From NCBI GenBank assembly GCA_964446115.1, contig CAYUNE010000008.1, forward strand, positions 62,001-126,000: DNA of 64,000 nucleotides, given 5' to 3'. The DNA is from CAYUNE01 sp964446115 (GTDB lineage Bacteria > Desulfobacterota > Desulfobulbia > Desulfobulbales > Desulfobulbaceae). Below the pieces are notes generated by a model. It had not been told where the DNA came from, made no database searches, and was given only the letters and a program-made list of their open reading frames with translations. Positions 8,788-18,467 of the stretch are shown one piece after another. Made by a program: the position numbers and the translations under genes. Within the stretch, counting starts at the first letter, position 1, and each line of letters starts with the position of its first letter.

Positions 8788-9549
8788 TCAATTACCTGCC
8801 GCCGCCAACAACTCTCCGGTATAGGGGTGGCGCGCCTTGAGAGCCCGCAGATCCCTGATGCTCAGCGTTTCGACGATCCTGCCCCGGTTCATCACCGCAA
8901 TCTCGCTGCACATATGGCCGATAACGGCCAGATCGTGCGAGACCATAAGGTAGGTGAGCTGCCGTTCTCGCCGCAGCCTGGTCAGGAGGTTGAGGATCTC
9001 GGCCTGCACCGACACATCCAGGGCGGAAGTGGGTTCATCCAGCAGCAGGATGGATGGTTCCATGACCAGAGCCCTGGCAATGGCCACCCGCTGTCGTTGA
9101 CCGCCGGAGAGTTGATGCGGCCAGCGGAACCGGTAAGAGGAGTCCAGTCCCACATCGTCAAGAACCTTGATGATGCGTTGGTCCGGTTCATGGAAACCGT
9201 TCAGACGCAGGGCCTCGGAAAGCATGTGGTCGACGGTCTGCCGGGGATGCAGAGAGGCGTAGGGATCCTGGAAGACCATCTGCACCCGGCCATAAAAATC
9301 CCTGTCCCGCCTGTGGCCCTCAACCCTGACGCCCAGCACTGAAATATTGCCGGACCAATGGGGTGCCAGTCCGGTAATGGCCCGAAGAATTGTTGACTTA
9401 CCGGATCCGGATTCACCCACCAGACCAAAACTTGCACCCCGTTCCACGGTAAAGGAGGCGTCCGTGACCGCGTTCACCCGCCGGCTTCCTTCGCCGAACC
9501 ATACGCTGACGCGATCAAGGATGATTCCCGCAGATCCGGATGGATTCAT
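8788..9549 (-). CDS. Peptide ABC transporter ATP-binding protein (OppF/DppF type)
   Basis: This 253-residue ABC ATPase has Walker A GESGSGKST, Q loop VFQDPYASL, signature LSGGQRQRVAIARAL, Walker B ILLLDEPTSALD and the H loop in VSHDLAVIGHMC. Its C-terminus is typical of the F subunit of oligopeptide/dipeptide importers. The start overlaps the stop of the upstream ATPase gene by 4 nt, implying translational coupling. It would energise import with the D subunit at the cytoplasmic face of the two permeases. Nickel import uses the same family, but the adjacent dipeptidase favours peptides. Confidence 0.9.
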   Translation of the reverse strand: MNPSGSAGIILDRVSVWFGEGSRRVNAVTDASFTVERGASFGLVGESGSGKSTILRAITGLAPHWSGNISVLGVRVEGHRRDRDFYGRVQMVFQDPYASLHPRQTVDHMLSEALRLNGFHEPDQRIIKVLDDVGLDSSYRFRWPHQLSGGQRQRVAIARALVMEPSILLLDEPTSALDVSVQAEILNLLTRLRRERQLTYLMVSHDLAVIGHMCSEIAVMNRGRIVETLSIRDLRALKARHPYTGELLAAAGN

Positions 9550-10421
9550 GGTATTGCCTCTTCATCTCTGCGGCCGATGTCCTCCGCTTCCGAATCCCAG
9601 GCATCGTCCCTTTCCGGCACGGCCAGTTCATCAACCGGTTGGGTCAGCTTCGGCATGGAGTTGAGCAAACCCACCGTGTATGGATGGGTGGCCCGGTGCA
9701 GCCGGTCCGCCCGGCAAACTTCCACCACCCGGCCGTTATACATGATCAATACCCGGTCACAAAAGGCGGAAACCACGTTGAGATCGTGACTGATAAAGAT
9801 AAGGCCCATGCCCCGTTCCCGCACCAGGGTATCCATGAGTTCCAGAACCTCTTTCTGCACGGTGACGTCCAGGGCGGAGGTGGGCTCGTCGGCAATGAGG
9901 ATCTGCGGATCCGGAATCAGCATCATGGCGATCATGACCCGCTGGCCCATGCCGCCGCTCAGCTCGTGGGGATACGCCCGATACACCCGCTCCGGATCAC
10001 GGATCAGGACTCTTTCCAGCATGGCAAGGGTCTTTTTCCTGGCCCCGGCCCGGCTGCTCCTTGTGTGGAGGCGATAGGCCTCGCTGATCTGGTCACCCAC
10101 ACGCATCACCGGGTTAAGGGAGTAGGTGGGGTCCTGCATGATCATGGAGATGCGATGACCGCGAATGCGGCGCATTTGCCTCTCCGACAGGGTCAGCAGA
10201 TCCATCCCCTCCAGCCGGACGGCACGGGCCCGGATTTGTCCGGGTTTGCGAATGAGACGCAAAATGGCGCGACCGGTCACCGATTTGCCGGAGCCGGATT
10301 CGCCGACAATTCCCAACCGTTCCCTTCCCAGGGAAAAGGAGATATTACGCACCGCCCGGCAGATTCCCCGGCGCATGGGAAAGGTAACCGAGAGGTCCTG
10401 TACTTCGAGCAACGGAGTCAT
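9546..10421 (-). CDS. Peptide ABC transporter ATP-binding protein (OppD/DppD type)
   Basis: This 291-residue ABC ATPase has Walker A GESGSGKSV, Q loop IMQDPTYSLNPVMRVGDQ, signature LSGGMGQRVMIAMML, Walker B ILIADEPTSALD and H loop FISHDLNVVSAFCD. It ends with the short oligopeptide-transporter C-terminal domain (HPYTVGLLNSMPKL) and is somewhat shorter than many OppD proteins because that tail is truncated. It overlaps the permease gene upstream by 4 nt and the second ATPase downstream by 4 nt. It forms the nucleotide-binding heterodimer with the gene at 8788. Confidence 0.9.
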   Translation of the reverse strand: MTPLLEVQDLSVTFPMRRGICRAVRNISFSLGRERLGIVGESGSGKSVTGRAILRLIRKPGQIRARAVRLEGMDLLTLSERQMRRIRGHRISMIMQDPTYSLNPVMRVGDQISEAYRLHTRSSRAGARKKTLAMLERVLIRDPERVYRAYPHELSGGMGQRVMIAMMLIPDPQILIADEPTSALDVTVQKEVLELMDTLVRERGMGLIFISHDLNVVSAFCDRVLIMYNGRVVEVCRADRLHRATHPYTVGLLNSMPKLTQPVDELAVPERDDAWDSEAEDIGRRDEEAIP

Positions 10422-11368
10422 CGTTCGCTCTTTTTGGGGTCAAGCACGTCGCGCAGGCCGTCACCCAGCAGGTTGAAGGCCAGGGAAACGAGGAAAATGG
10501 CCAGACCAGGCATGGTGGCCACCCACCAGTGGTCGAGGATGAACTTGCGTCCCGCGGAAATCATGGCTCCCCACTCCGGAGAGGGTGGCTGGGCCCCCAG
10601 ACCCAGAAAGCCGAGCCCGGCGGCGGTGAGGATAATGCCCGCCATATCAAGGGTGACCCGGACAACCAGGGAGGAGATACAGAGGGGCCAGATGTGACGG
10701 GTGATGATCCGCAGGCTGCCCGCACCCTGGAGCCTGACTACGTGAATAAAATCGGCATGGCGGAAGGTGAGGGTTTCCGCCCGGGCAATGCGGGCATAGG
10801 GGGGCCATGCCGTCAGCGCGATGGCGAGCACGGCGTTTTCGATTCCGGCCCCCAGGGCGGAGACAAATGCCAGGGCCAGCACCAGGCGGGGAAAGGCCAG
10901 GAATATATCGGTGATGCGCATGAGGATCACATCAACCCAGCCACCCAGATAGCCGGCAACCGTACCCACAAAAAGACCGGCTACCGGAGCCGTCAGGGCC
11001 ACCAGCGAGACGATATAGAGGGTGATACGCGAGCCGTAGATGAGGCGGGAGAGGATATCCCGGCCCAGGGAATCGGAGCCCAGGAGATAGCCGTTTGTTC
11101 CCGGCGGGGAAAGGCGGGCGGCCAGGTCCTGGCTGAGGGGATCTTGGGGGGCGAGCAAGGGTGCCGATGCGGCGATGAACAGCAGACCCACCAGGATGAC
11201 GAGGCCGAGCATGGCCATGGGATTGGCACGGAATGCCAGCCAGGAACGATACCAGGCCGAGAACCGGGCCTGACGACGCGAGGCGGGGCTGTCGGTGAGC
11301 AACCAGTGGCGCAGCCGGAATTTCTTTGTCGGTGCCGTTGTCATCTGTGGGGTCACGCTGCGGGTCAT
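10418..11368 (-). CDS. Peptide ABC transporter permease (OppC/DppC type)
   Basis: This 316-residue inner-membrane protein has a cytoplasmic N-terminus, a first TM near residues 55-75, a periplasmic segment with LLGSDSLGRDILSRLIYGSR (a DppC/OppC hallmark), and a five-helix permease domain with the EAA-type loop around ARAETLTFRHADFIHVVRLQG. The ATG at 11368 overlaps the OppB stop by 4 nt. It pairs with the product of 11365-12384 to form the translocation pore. Confidence 0.9.
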   Translation of the reverse strand: MTRSVTPQMTTAPTKKFRLRHWLLTDSPASRRQARFSAWYRSWLAFRANPMAMLGLVILVGLLFIAASAPLLAPQDPLSQDLAARLSPPGTNGYLLGSDSLGRDILSRLIYGSRITLYIVSLVALTAPVAGLFVGTVAGYLGGWVDVILMRITDIFLAFPRLVLALAFVSALGAGIENAVLAIALTAWPPYARIARAETLTFRHADFIHVVRLQGAGSLRIITRHIWPLCISSLVVRVTLDMAGIILTAAGLGFLGLGAQPPSPEWGAMISAGRKFILDHWWVATMPGLAIFLVSLAFNLLGDGLRDVLDPKKSER

Positions 11369-12384
11369 TGTTTTGTCCTGGGATCGAAAAACCGGTGCAG
11401 CAGGTCGGAAAAGATATTGAGACAGACAAAGACCAGGCCGACGACCACGGTGCCGCCCAGCACCGCGTTCATATCCGCAGAGAGCAGGGCCGTGGTGATA
11501 TAGGACCCGATCCCGGGCCAGGCAAAGATGGTTTCGGTGAGTACCGATCCCTCCAGCAGACCGGCATAGGAGAGGGCGATCACCGTGATCAGCGGTACCC
11601 TGACATTGGCGAAGGCGTGGCGCCGGATGACCGCGCTTTCGGAAAGACCTTTGACCCGTGCGGTGATGATGTACTCCTGCTGCAGTTGTTCGAGCATGAA
11701 GGAGCGGGTCATGCGTGAAATATAGGCAAGAGAGTAATATGCAAGCAGTCCGGCGGGCAGGACGATATGGGAGAGTCCGTTTGCAAAGACATCCATATCG
11801 CCCGCCAGCAGACTGTCGATGAGGATCATACCGGTAACCGCAGGCACCGTATCCACGTAAAAGATATCCAGTCTTCCCGGTCCGCCGATCCAGCCGAGCT
11901 TTCCATAGAAGACCAGCAGGCCGATGAGGCCGATCCAGAAGACCGGCATGGAGTAACCGATGAGCGCGGTGATCCGGGCCAGATGATCGACCCAGGTTCC
12001 CTGTTTCACCGCAGCGATCACGCCCAGGGGCACACCGATGAGAACACCGATCACCGTACCCATGGTGGCCAGCTCCAGAGTGGCTGGAAAGACGCGCATC
12101 AGATCCTCGAACACCGGCCGGGCGGTGAGCAGGGATTCGCCGAAATCCCCCCGGGCAATGTCCCGCAGAAAGTACAGAAACTGCACCAGCAGCGGTTTGT
12201 CCAGCCCCATTTCGTGATAGGCGGCTTCATAGGTTGCCCGGGAGGCGCTTTCCCCGACAATTGAGAGCACCGGATCAATGGGCATGACCCGGCCGATGAT
12301 AAAGGTGACGAAGAGCAGGCCGGTCATGGTGATGAGAACGGTGAGAAGAGTATTGCAGACGGCGCCGAACCGTTGCACCACCAT
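11365..12384 (-). CDS. Peptide ABC transporter permease (OppB/DppB type)
   Basis: This 339-residue permease has TM1 near residues 10-30 (LLTVLITMTGLLFVTFIIGR), the characteristic DPV near residue 37, and a permease core with an EAA-like loop SFMLEQLQQEYIITARVKGL. ATG 12384 is preceded by AGGAAGGA; the frame extends to 12411 without a better site. It follows the binding-protein gene by 33 nt and overlaps the next permease by 4 nt. Confidence 0.9.
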   Translation of the reverse strand: MVVQRFGAVCNTLLTVLITMTGLLFVTFIIGRVMPIDPVLSIVGESASRATYEAAYHEMGLDKPLLVQFLYFLRDIARGDFGESLLTARPVFEDLMRVFPATLELATMGTVIGVLIGVPLGVIAAVKQGTWVDHLARITALIGYSMPVFWIGLIGLLVFYGKLGWIGGPGRLDIFYVDTVPAVTGMILIDSLLAGDMDVFANGLSHIVLPAGLLAYYSLAYISRMTRSFMLEQLQQEYIITARVKGLSESAVIRRHAFANVRVPLITVIALSYAGLLEGSVLTETIFAWPGIGSYITTALLSADMNAVLGGTVVVGLVFVCLNIFSDLLHRFFDPRTKQ

Positions 12385-12417
12385 TGAAGTCCTTCCTGTT
12401 CCCGGGTCCACTGCCGG

Positions 12418-14016
12418 TTATTTGGTAACCGGCCAGTAGGAAACAGCGGTGATGGCGGCACCGATGTTCAGTCCCTTGACATTGGCCCGGCGGCCGGTCT
12501 GTTCGATCTTTTGAAACATGATGGCAAAGGGTGAGCGCTCCTGGTGCTCGCGCTGGATCGCCTTGTACATGGCGGCACGTTTGGAGCGATCGGTTTCCTC
12601 CACCGCTGCCTTGGTCGCCTTGGACATCTCCGGCAAAGGCCAGGAGTTGCGCCATGCCAGCAGCCCCGTCGCCTTGGCCTCGTCCGAGTTATCCGGGTTG
12701 TAGGCGAAGGTCGCGGCATTGGTGTTTGGGTCCGGATAATCCGGTCCCCAGGATCCCACGTAGATCTGATGCTCCCGTGCCCGGTAGACGGCCAGTGTCT
12801 GTTTGCCGGTGCCCACTTCGATGTTGATCTTGATTCCCGCCTGGGCAAAGGTGTTTTGCAGAGACTGGGCGATTTCGATGCGTTCCTGGGCATCGCGCAC
12901 ATTGATTCTGACCTCGAAACCGTCGCCGACACCGGCATCCCGGAGCAGGGCCTTGGCCTTGGCCACGTTGAGGCTGTAGGGCTTGTCGTCAATGGCGCCC
13001 AGGTAGGTCATGGGCAGGAAGGCCTGGTGAATGGTGTACTGGCCCTTGAGAAAGGAATCCTGCATCCCCTTGTAGTCGATGAGATACTTGAGGGCCTTGA
13101 TCACCCGTGGTCTGGAGAGAATCGGATCTTTCTGGTTCATGGATATGTACATGATGCGGCCACGGAGATCGCTGTCCACCGCAAGTTCCCTGTTGGTGGA
13201 GATGGCGGCAATATCCTGGGGGTTGAGGTTGCGGGCGATGTCGATGTCGCCCTTTTCCAGAAGCAACCGCTGAGTGGCGGATTCCTGAATGTGGCGGACA
13301 ATGACCTTTTTCATGGCCGGGGTGGACGGGTAAAAGTCGGGGTTGACCTTGAGGGTGTAGGATTCGTTGGGTTTCCAGTTGACCACCGAATAGGCGCCTG
13401 ATCCGGCACTGTGGGTTTTCAGCCAGTCGTTGCCCAGATCGCCGTTTTTTTCATGGGCGAGCACGGTTTTCTTGTCGACGATGGCGCCGATGGTTGCAGT
13501 GAGACAGTTGAGGACAAAGGAGGTGGCGTATTTCTTGTCCGTGGTGATGGAAAAGGTCATCTTGTCGAGCTGTTTGATGGTCTCTTCCACGTTTTCCGGG
13601 GTAAATCCGAACTGGGTGAGGATAAAGGCCGGAGTCTTGTTGAGTTTGACGGCCCTTTGCAGGGAAAAAACGGCATCGGCGGCCGTCAGCGGATTACCGG
13701 AGTGAAAGGTGACTCCCGGTCGCATCTTGAAGGTAATGGTTTTGCCGTCCCCGGACACGCTCCAGCTCTCGGCCAGGTCGGGCTGATATCCCTTTTCCAG
13801 AGCGGCGGGATCAAAGTTGACCAGCTTGCCGTAGACGTTGCGGATGAGATCCGAACCGGCAAATTCAAAGGACTGGGCCGGATCCAGAGTGGTGATGTCG
13901 TCGATGCGGTTGGCGATCACCAGGATGTCTTTCGGGGTTTCAGCCCGGCAGGGCAGGGTGACGCCAAGCAGGGTAATGGCTGCGACACCGATCAGCAGCT
14001 TTTTTAAAAATGTCAT
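12418..14016 (-). CDS. Periplasmic peptide-binding protein (SBP family 5, DppA/OppA type)
   Basis: This 532-residue protein has an N-terminal signal peptide (lysines, then LLIGVAAITLLGVTL, with cleavage expected near CRAE). It continues as a family 5 extracellular solute-binding protein with DDITTLDPAQSFEFAGSDL, WSVSGDGKTITFKMRPGVTF and the DAVFSLQRA segment. It captures peptide in the periplasm and delivers it to the two permeases encoded next. An AAGGAGG site lies directly before the ATG. The M19 dipeptidase gene lies 143 nt upstream on the same strand, supporting peptide rather than nickel or glutathione as ligand, although the ligand cannot be read from sequence. Confidence 0.9.
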   Translation of the reverse strand: MTFLKKLLIGVAAITLLGVTLPCRAETPKDILVIANRIDDITTLDPAQSFEFAGSDLIRNVYGKLVNFDPAALEKGYQPDLAESWSVSGDGKTITFKMRPGVTFHSGNPLTAADAVFSLQRAVKLNKTPAFILTQFGFTPENVEETIKQLDKMTFSITTDKKYATSFVLNCLTATIGAIVDKKTVLAHEKNGDLGNDWLKTHSAGSGAYSVVNWKPNESYTLKVNPDFYPSTPAMKKVIVRHIQESATQRLLLEKGDIDIARNLNPQDIAAISTNRELAVDSDLRGRIMYISMNQKDPILSRPRVIKALKYLIDYKGMQDSFLKGQYTIHQAFLPMTYLGAIDDKPYSLNVAKAKALLRDAGVGDGFEVRINVRDAQERIEIAQSLQNTFAQAGIKINIEVGTGKQTLAVYRAREHQIYVGSWGPDYPDPNTNAATFAYNPDNSDEAKATGLLAWRNSWPLPEMSKATKAAVEETDRSKRAAMYKAIQREHQERSPFAIMFQKIEQTGRRANVKGLNIGAAITAVSYWPVTK

Positions 14017-14159
14017 GGTTCCTCCTTTTTTTACGATTGTTGCCGGTGTGGAGCCGGGTCGTCCGGACCACTGGTACGCTCCTGGTCGTAATGTATCCCG
14101 AAACCACGCTTTGACAAGGGAATTTTCACGGTTACGTCCCCCTGGTGCAGGCCTTGTAT

Positions 14160-15245
14160 TCAGCCGCCGAATGTCTTTTCCATGACCCGGAACCAGTTGT
14201 CATGGCAAAGTTTCCTCATGGTCTCTTCATCAAATCCATGTCCGCGCATGGCGCGTCTGAGGTTGGTGAGTCCGGCAACATCGGCGATGGTCGCCGGAAC
14301 GGTTGCGCCGTCGAAATCGGTCCCGAAACCCACATGGTCGATCCCCGCATGTTTGATCAGGTGATCCAGGTGACGCAGAATGTAGAGAAGAGGGGTGTCC
14401 CCGGTTCTCCGCCCGTCCGGTCTCAGAAAGGCGGTGGCCAGATTGAGGCCGACAATGCCGCCGGAATCGCGGATGGCAGCCAATTGGTCATCGGTGAGAT
14501 TGCGCGACTGGCGGCAGACGGCATGGGCATTGGAATGTCCGGCCACCAGAGGCGCGTCACTGATCCGGGCCACCTCCCGAAAACCCGCCGCGGTCATATG
14601 GGAAACATCGATCATGATGCCCATGCGGTTGCAGGTCCGAACCAGCTTCTTGCCGAGTTCGGTAAGCCCGGGGCCGATCTCCGGGGAGGACGGGAAACGG
14701 AAGGGAACACCGTATCCAAAACGGGAAGGCCTGCTCCACAACGGCCCGATGGAACGTAGTCCGGCACGGTGGAGGGTGTCGAGGAGCTGCAGATCGTCAC
14801 CTAAGGCCTCGGCTCCTTCCAGATGAATAACCACGGCAATCGCCCCGTTGGCAAAGCAGCGACGGATCTCCCTGACCGTAGTGCAGATCCGCATACCACC
14901 CCTGGAATCACGGACCAGCCTGGTCAGAAGGGCCAGTTCTTCAAGGATGACGGAGCGGGCCTGTTGGGTGCGGATTTCCGGGTACAGAGGCGGGGACTCA
15001 TCCGCGGTGTTCATCTTGCCGTTCATTGATGAGTGATTTGATGGAGGGGAAGAGGGCGTCGAAGGCGCAAAGAGGGTAAAAAGACCGCCGCCGAAGCCGC
15101 CCCGTCTCATGCGCGGCAGGTCAAGGTGTCCCTGGTCGTCGCCTTCGAGAATACGGCGCACCCCCATCTTGTCACGCATCCGATAAAGACGCAGCAGCAG
15201 GTCGTTATGACCGTCGAAGATGAGGGGTGAACGATGCAGATCCAT
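14160..15245 (-). CDS. M19 family membrane-type dipeptidase
   Basis: This 361-residue zinc dipeptidase of the renal-dipeptidase family has the metal-binding motif DGHNDLLL (about residues 11-18), a bridging-glutamate segment VVIHLEGAEAL, later histidines in MIDVSHMTAAGF and LVAGHSNAHAVC, and the DHVGFGTDFDG motif. It hydrolyses dipeptides, often with broad stereospecificity. No signal peptide is visible from ATG 15245, so a cytoplasmic place is likely. AGAGG lies upstream of 15245; a longer frame to 15308 would add 21 residues without a signal. It sits immediately upstream of the peptide-transport genes, suggesting import followed by hydrolysis. Confidence 0.9.
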   Translation of the reverse strand: MDLHRSPLIFDGHNDLLLRLYRMRDKMGVRRILEGDDQGHLDLPRMRRGGFGGGLFTLFAPSTPSSPPSNHSSMNGKMNTADESPPLYPEIRTQQARSVILEELALLTRLVRDSRGGMRICTTVREIRRCFANGAIAVVIHLEGAEALGDDLQLLDTLHRAGLRSIGPLWSRPSRFGYGVPFRFPSSPEIGPGLTELGKKLVRTCNRMGIMIDVSHMTAAGFREVARISDAPLVAGHSNAHAVCRQSRNLTDDQLAAIRDSGGIVGLNLATAFLRPDGRRTGDTPLLYILRHLDHLIKHAGIDHVGFGTDFDGATVPATIADVAGLTNLRRAMRGHGFDEETMRKLCHDNWFRVMEKTFGG

Positions 15246-15423
15246 GGTGGTTTTGACCTCTTGAGAAAAATCCGTGGGCCGATGATACCACGCAAGGGAA
15301 ATCCGCAAAGAAAAAAATTACCTCTTTCTCTTCACTCAATGGTTTTTTGGGTCAAACAAACGCAGGTGACGGCCGGGGATCGATACCCGGGTCCGTTGGG
15401 AAAAGAACAGCCGCGGATAGTGC

Positions 15424-16842
15424 TTACATGATGGCGCCGACAACGTCACCGGCAAAGGCGACAAATCTGGCCGGGAAGCCACCCATGATGATGATCATCA
15501 GAACCAATATGATGCCGGTGGCCTTGATCAGGCCGCTCACCTGAATATCCTGACGATCCTCGGCCGGATCGGCCGTATAGGCGGCCCGCACCACTGAAAG
15601 GTAGTAATAGATGGCAATACCGGTATTGACGGCTGCGAGGATAACCAGGGTAAGGTGGCCAAGTTTCAGGGCTCCGGTGAGCAGCATGAATTTGCCCATG
15701 AAGCCGACAAAGGGGGGAATACCTGCCAGGGCAAAAAGGGCCACGGCCAGGATAAAAGCCAGAACGGGCTGACGTTTGTAGAGACCGTTGAGATCCTCGA
15801 TCATCAGGTTTTCTCCCTGTTCCGATACATTGCAGATGACCAGGAAACAGGCCAGGTTCATGAGAACGTAGCCGACGATGTAATAGATCGCGGTGCCGTA
15901 GCCGCTTCTGTCCATGACCAGCAATCCCAGGAGAATGAATCCTCCATGGGAAATACCGGAAAAACCGAGCATACGTTTAACGTCTTTTTGCACCAAGGCG
16001 CTGAGGTTACCGTAAAACATGGAGCAGAGGGCCAAGACGATGAAAAGGTAGACCAGGATCTGCGGACTGCCGGTGGGCAGGGTCATGAAACGGATGAGCA
16101 GAGCCACGGCACCGAGTTTGGGTACAGTGGCGATGAAACCCGTGGTCTCGTTGGACGCACCCTGATAGATATCCGGTACCCAGAAATGCATTGGAAAAAC
16201 AGCCAGTTTGTAGAAAAAACCGGCAAGTACCAGGATAACCGCAAAGAAGACGGCTGGCTGGGTGGCGATTTTTCCCAGGGCCGGAACAATCTCCCGGAGG
16301 TAGGTGGAGCCGGTGAGTCCGAAGAGATAGCTCATGCCGTAGAGCATGAAACCGGTAGCCATGACGCCGAAGAGGATATACTTGATGCCCGCCTCCATCT
16401 GGATACGTACGCCGGTGCTGTCGTCGCGCATGGGGACCAGCAGGTAGAGGGAAAATGAGGAGAGTTCCAGCGAGACGAAGACGGCGATGAGTTCAACGGA
16501 GCTGACCAGCATCATCAGGCCCAGGCCGCTCAGAAAGAGAAACATGTAGTACTCCGGCCGGATGGATTCATCAATGGCCTTGAGATTCTGGCCGAAAATG
16601 AGCACGACGGCCAGGGAAAAACCGATGAGCAGTTTGAAAACCTGGGAGAAGAGATCCACCTGATAGCTGTCGAAAAACAGCATACCCTGCTGCCCGGAGC
16701 TGACCAGGGAAGCGACCAGGGCGGCCAGTCCCAGGCCCACGGCAATATTCTTGGTCAGTGTGGTATCCGGCGCTTTTTTCAGGCTGAGCAGAAAAAAGGC
16801 CAGCGCGCCTGCCAGTAAAACAAGTTCGGGTAGAAGAGCCAT
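15424..16842 (-). CDS. nuoN: NADH-quinone oxidoreductase-type complex I subunit N
   Basis: This 472-residue membrane protein has about 14 hydrophobic segments and is an antiporter-like subunit. It carries the conserved loop KLAVFPMHFWVPDIYQGAS, with the TM7 lysine present, and GFIATVPKLGAVALL with the TM8 lysine. It is the last gene of the complex I cluster, 65 nt after nuoM on the same strand, and forms part of the proton-translocating arm next to NuoK. Confidence 0.94.
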   Translation of the reverse strand: MALLPELVLLAGALAFFLLSLKKAPDTTLTKNIAVGLGLAALVASLVSSGQQGMLFFDSYQVDLFSQVFKLLIGFSLAVVLIFGQNLKAIDESIRPEYYMFLFLSGLGLMMLVSSVELIAVFVSLELSSFSLYLLVPMRDDSTGVRIQMEAGIKYILFGVMATGFMLYGMSYLFGLTGSTYLREIVPALGKIATQPAVFFAVILVLAGFFYKLAVFPMHFWVPDIYQGASNETTGFIATVPKLGAVALLIRFMTLPTGSPQILVYLFIVLALCSMFYGNLSALVQKDVKRMLGFSGISHGGFILLGLLVMDRSGYGTAIYYIVGYVLMNLACFLVICNVSEQGENLMIEDLNGLYKRQPVLAFILAVALFALAGIPPFVGFMGKFMLLTGALKLGHLTLVILAAVNTGIAIYYYLSVVRAAYTADPAEDRQDIQVSGLIKATGIILVLMIIIMGGFPARFVAFAGDVVGAIM

Positions 16843-16907
16843 TGGCGTTTTGTTTCGCTGAGTTGGTGTTTTGCTGTTTCGCTAACCGATTCACCCAACC
16901 CCGGGTT

Positions 16908-18452
16908 TTACCGGAGCAGGGAAGTGTTGTCGCTTGCCTGCAGTAACAGTTCCGCAACATTGCGATGTTCCTGCCAGCCATGCAGCTGATCGAGCAGATT
17001 GGCGACCGAAACGTGCATCAGATCGAGAAACGACTGGGGGCCGAGGCCGATCCAGAAGACAAAGAACAGAAACGGTGCCAGGACGCCGATCTCTCTGAGG
17101 CTGAGATCCCTGAGCGAGGACTGGTCCGGATTTTCCGGACTGCCCCAGACGATTTTCTGCAGCATACGCAGCATATAGGCAGCGGCCAGAACCGCTCCCG
17201 GGATCGCGGCAAGGGCCAGTATTTTGTTGAACTCAAAGGTGCCGGCCAGGATCAAAAATTCACCGATAAAGGAGTTGGTGCCGGGAAAACCGAACGAGGA
17301 CAGGGAAAAGAAGACCAGAAAGGTCGCATACCAGGGCATATGGGGTCCAGCTCCCATGGCAACGCTGAGTTCGCGGCTGTGGGTACGTTCATAGATCATG
17401 CCGACGCAGAGGAAGAGAGCGCCGGTGGTGACACCATGGTTGATCATCTGCATGATCGCCCCTTCCACCCCCCGGGTGTTGAGCACGAAAATTCCCAGAG
17501 TGACAAATCCCATGTGGCCCACGGAGGAGTAGGCGATCAGCTTTTTCATGTCATGCTGGGCCAGGGCGGTGAACCCGCCGTAAATAATACCGGCGATGGA
17601 CAACCAGAGGATGGTGGGCGCCAGCATGAAGGTGGCCTCCGGCGTGATGGGCAGGCAGAAACGCAGCATGCCGTAGGTGCCCATTTTCAGCAGTACCGAT
17701 GCAAGAATCACCGAACCGGCGGTGGGGGCTTCCACATGGGCGGCGGGAAGCCAGGTATGCACCGGAAACATGGGAACCTTGATGGCAAATGCCAGAAAGA
17801 ATGCGAGAAAAACCAGCACCTGGAAGGTGGTGGAGTAATTCTGCCACATCATTGCCGGAATAAAGAATGTGCCGTTTTTGAGATAAAGGGCGATGATCGC
17901 CACCAGCAGCAGGATGGAGCCGGCAAGGGTATAGAGGAAGAACTTGATGGAGGCGTAGACCTTGCGAGGACCGCCCCAGATGGCGATCAGCATGTACATG
18001 GGAATGAGCATGAATTCCCAGAGAATGTAAAAGAGAACGAAATCAAGGGCGCTGAACACCCCGATCATCGACGTTTCCATGATCAAAAGGCAGACCATGA
18101 AGGCGGTGACCCGGGTTTTGATATACTTCCAGGAGGCCAGTACGCAGAGAGGCATGATAAAGGTGGTGAGGATTACCAGCAACAGGGAGATGCCGTCGAC
18201 GCCGATGGTGTAGTTGATATTGAGTTGCGGAATCCAGGCATGGGTCTCGGCGAACTGGTATTTGGCGGTGGAGTTGTCGAACCCGGTGATCAGCGGGATG
18301 GAGATGAGCGCCGTCAGGGTGGTGACAGCCAGGGTCCAGTTGCGGGCAAAACCGTCCCGGGGATAGACCAGGGGCACAATCGCTCCGGCAAGGGGGAAAA
18401 AAATCAGGAAGCTGAGCAGGGGAAACCCCTCGTTGATGACTAGAGTGTCCAT
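16908..18452 (-). CDS. nuoM: Complex I proton-translocating subunit M
   Basis: This 514-residue antiporter-like subunit has about 14 TM segments. It shows the NuoM pattern ILWEFMLIPMYMLIAIWGG (with the conserved TM5 glutamate), AIKVPMFPVHTWLPAAHVEA (TM7 lysine) and SVLLKMGTYGMLRF (TM8 lysine). It follows the NuoL-like gene by 15 nt and precedes nuoN. All residues expected for proton transfer appear intact. Confidence 0.95.
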   Translation of the reverse strand: MDTLVINEGFPLLSFLIFFPLAGAIVPLVYPRDGFARNWTLAVTTLTALISIPLITGFDNSTAKYQFAETHAWIPQLNINYTIGVDGISLLLVILTTFIMPLCVLASWKYIKTRVTAFMVCLLIMETSMIGVFSALDFVLFYILWEFMLIPMYMLIAIWGGPRKVYASIKFFLYTLAGSILLLVAIIALYLKNGTFFIPAMMWQNYSTTFQVLVFLAFFLAFAIKVPMFPVHTWLPAAHVEAPTAGSVILASVLLKMGTYGMLRFCLPITPEATFMLAPTILWLSIAGIIYGGFTALAQHDMKKLIAYSSVGHMGFVTLGIFVLNTRGVEGAIMQMINHGVTTGALFLCVGMIYERTHSRELSVAMGAGPHMPWYATFLVFFSLSSFGFPGTNSFIGEFLILAGTFEFNKILALAAIPGAVLAAAYMLRMLQKIVWGSPENPDQSSLRDLSLREIGVLAPFLFFVFWIGLGPQSFLDLMHVSVANLLDQLHGWQEHRNVAELLLQASDNTSLLR

Positions 18453-18467
18453 TCCCTTACATCCCTT

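Noticed and set aside
9540..10697. Plus-strand open frame of 385 codons opposite the peptide ATPase gene
   Set aside because: The minus strand encodes a full ABC ATPase with all motifs; the plus frame has none.
15371..15392. GC-rich short inverted repeat (CCGGG...CCCGG) after nuoN
   Set aside because: The stem is only five pairs and no T-run follows in the nuo direction, so it is not called a terminator.
16965..18443. Long plus-strand open frame (492 codons) opposite nuoM
   Set aside because: It mirrors nuoM on the other strand, is highly polar with no family resemblance, and has no ribosome site; a typical shadow of a GC-rich membrane gene.
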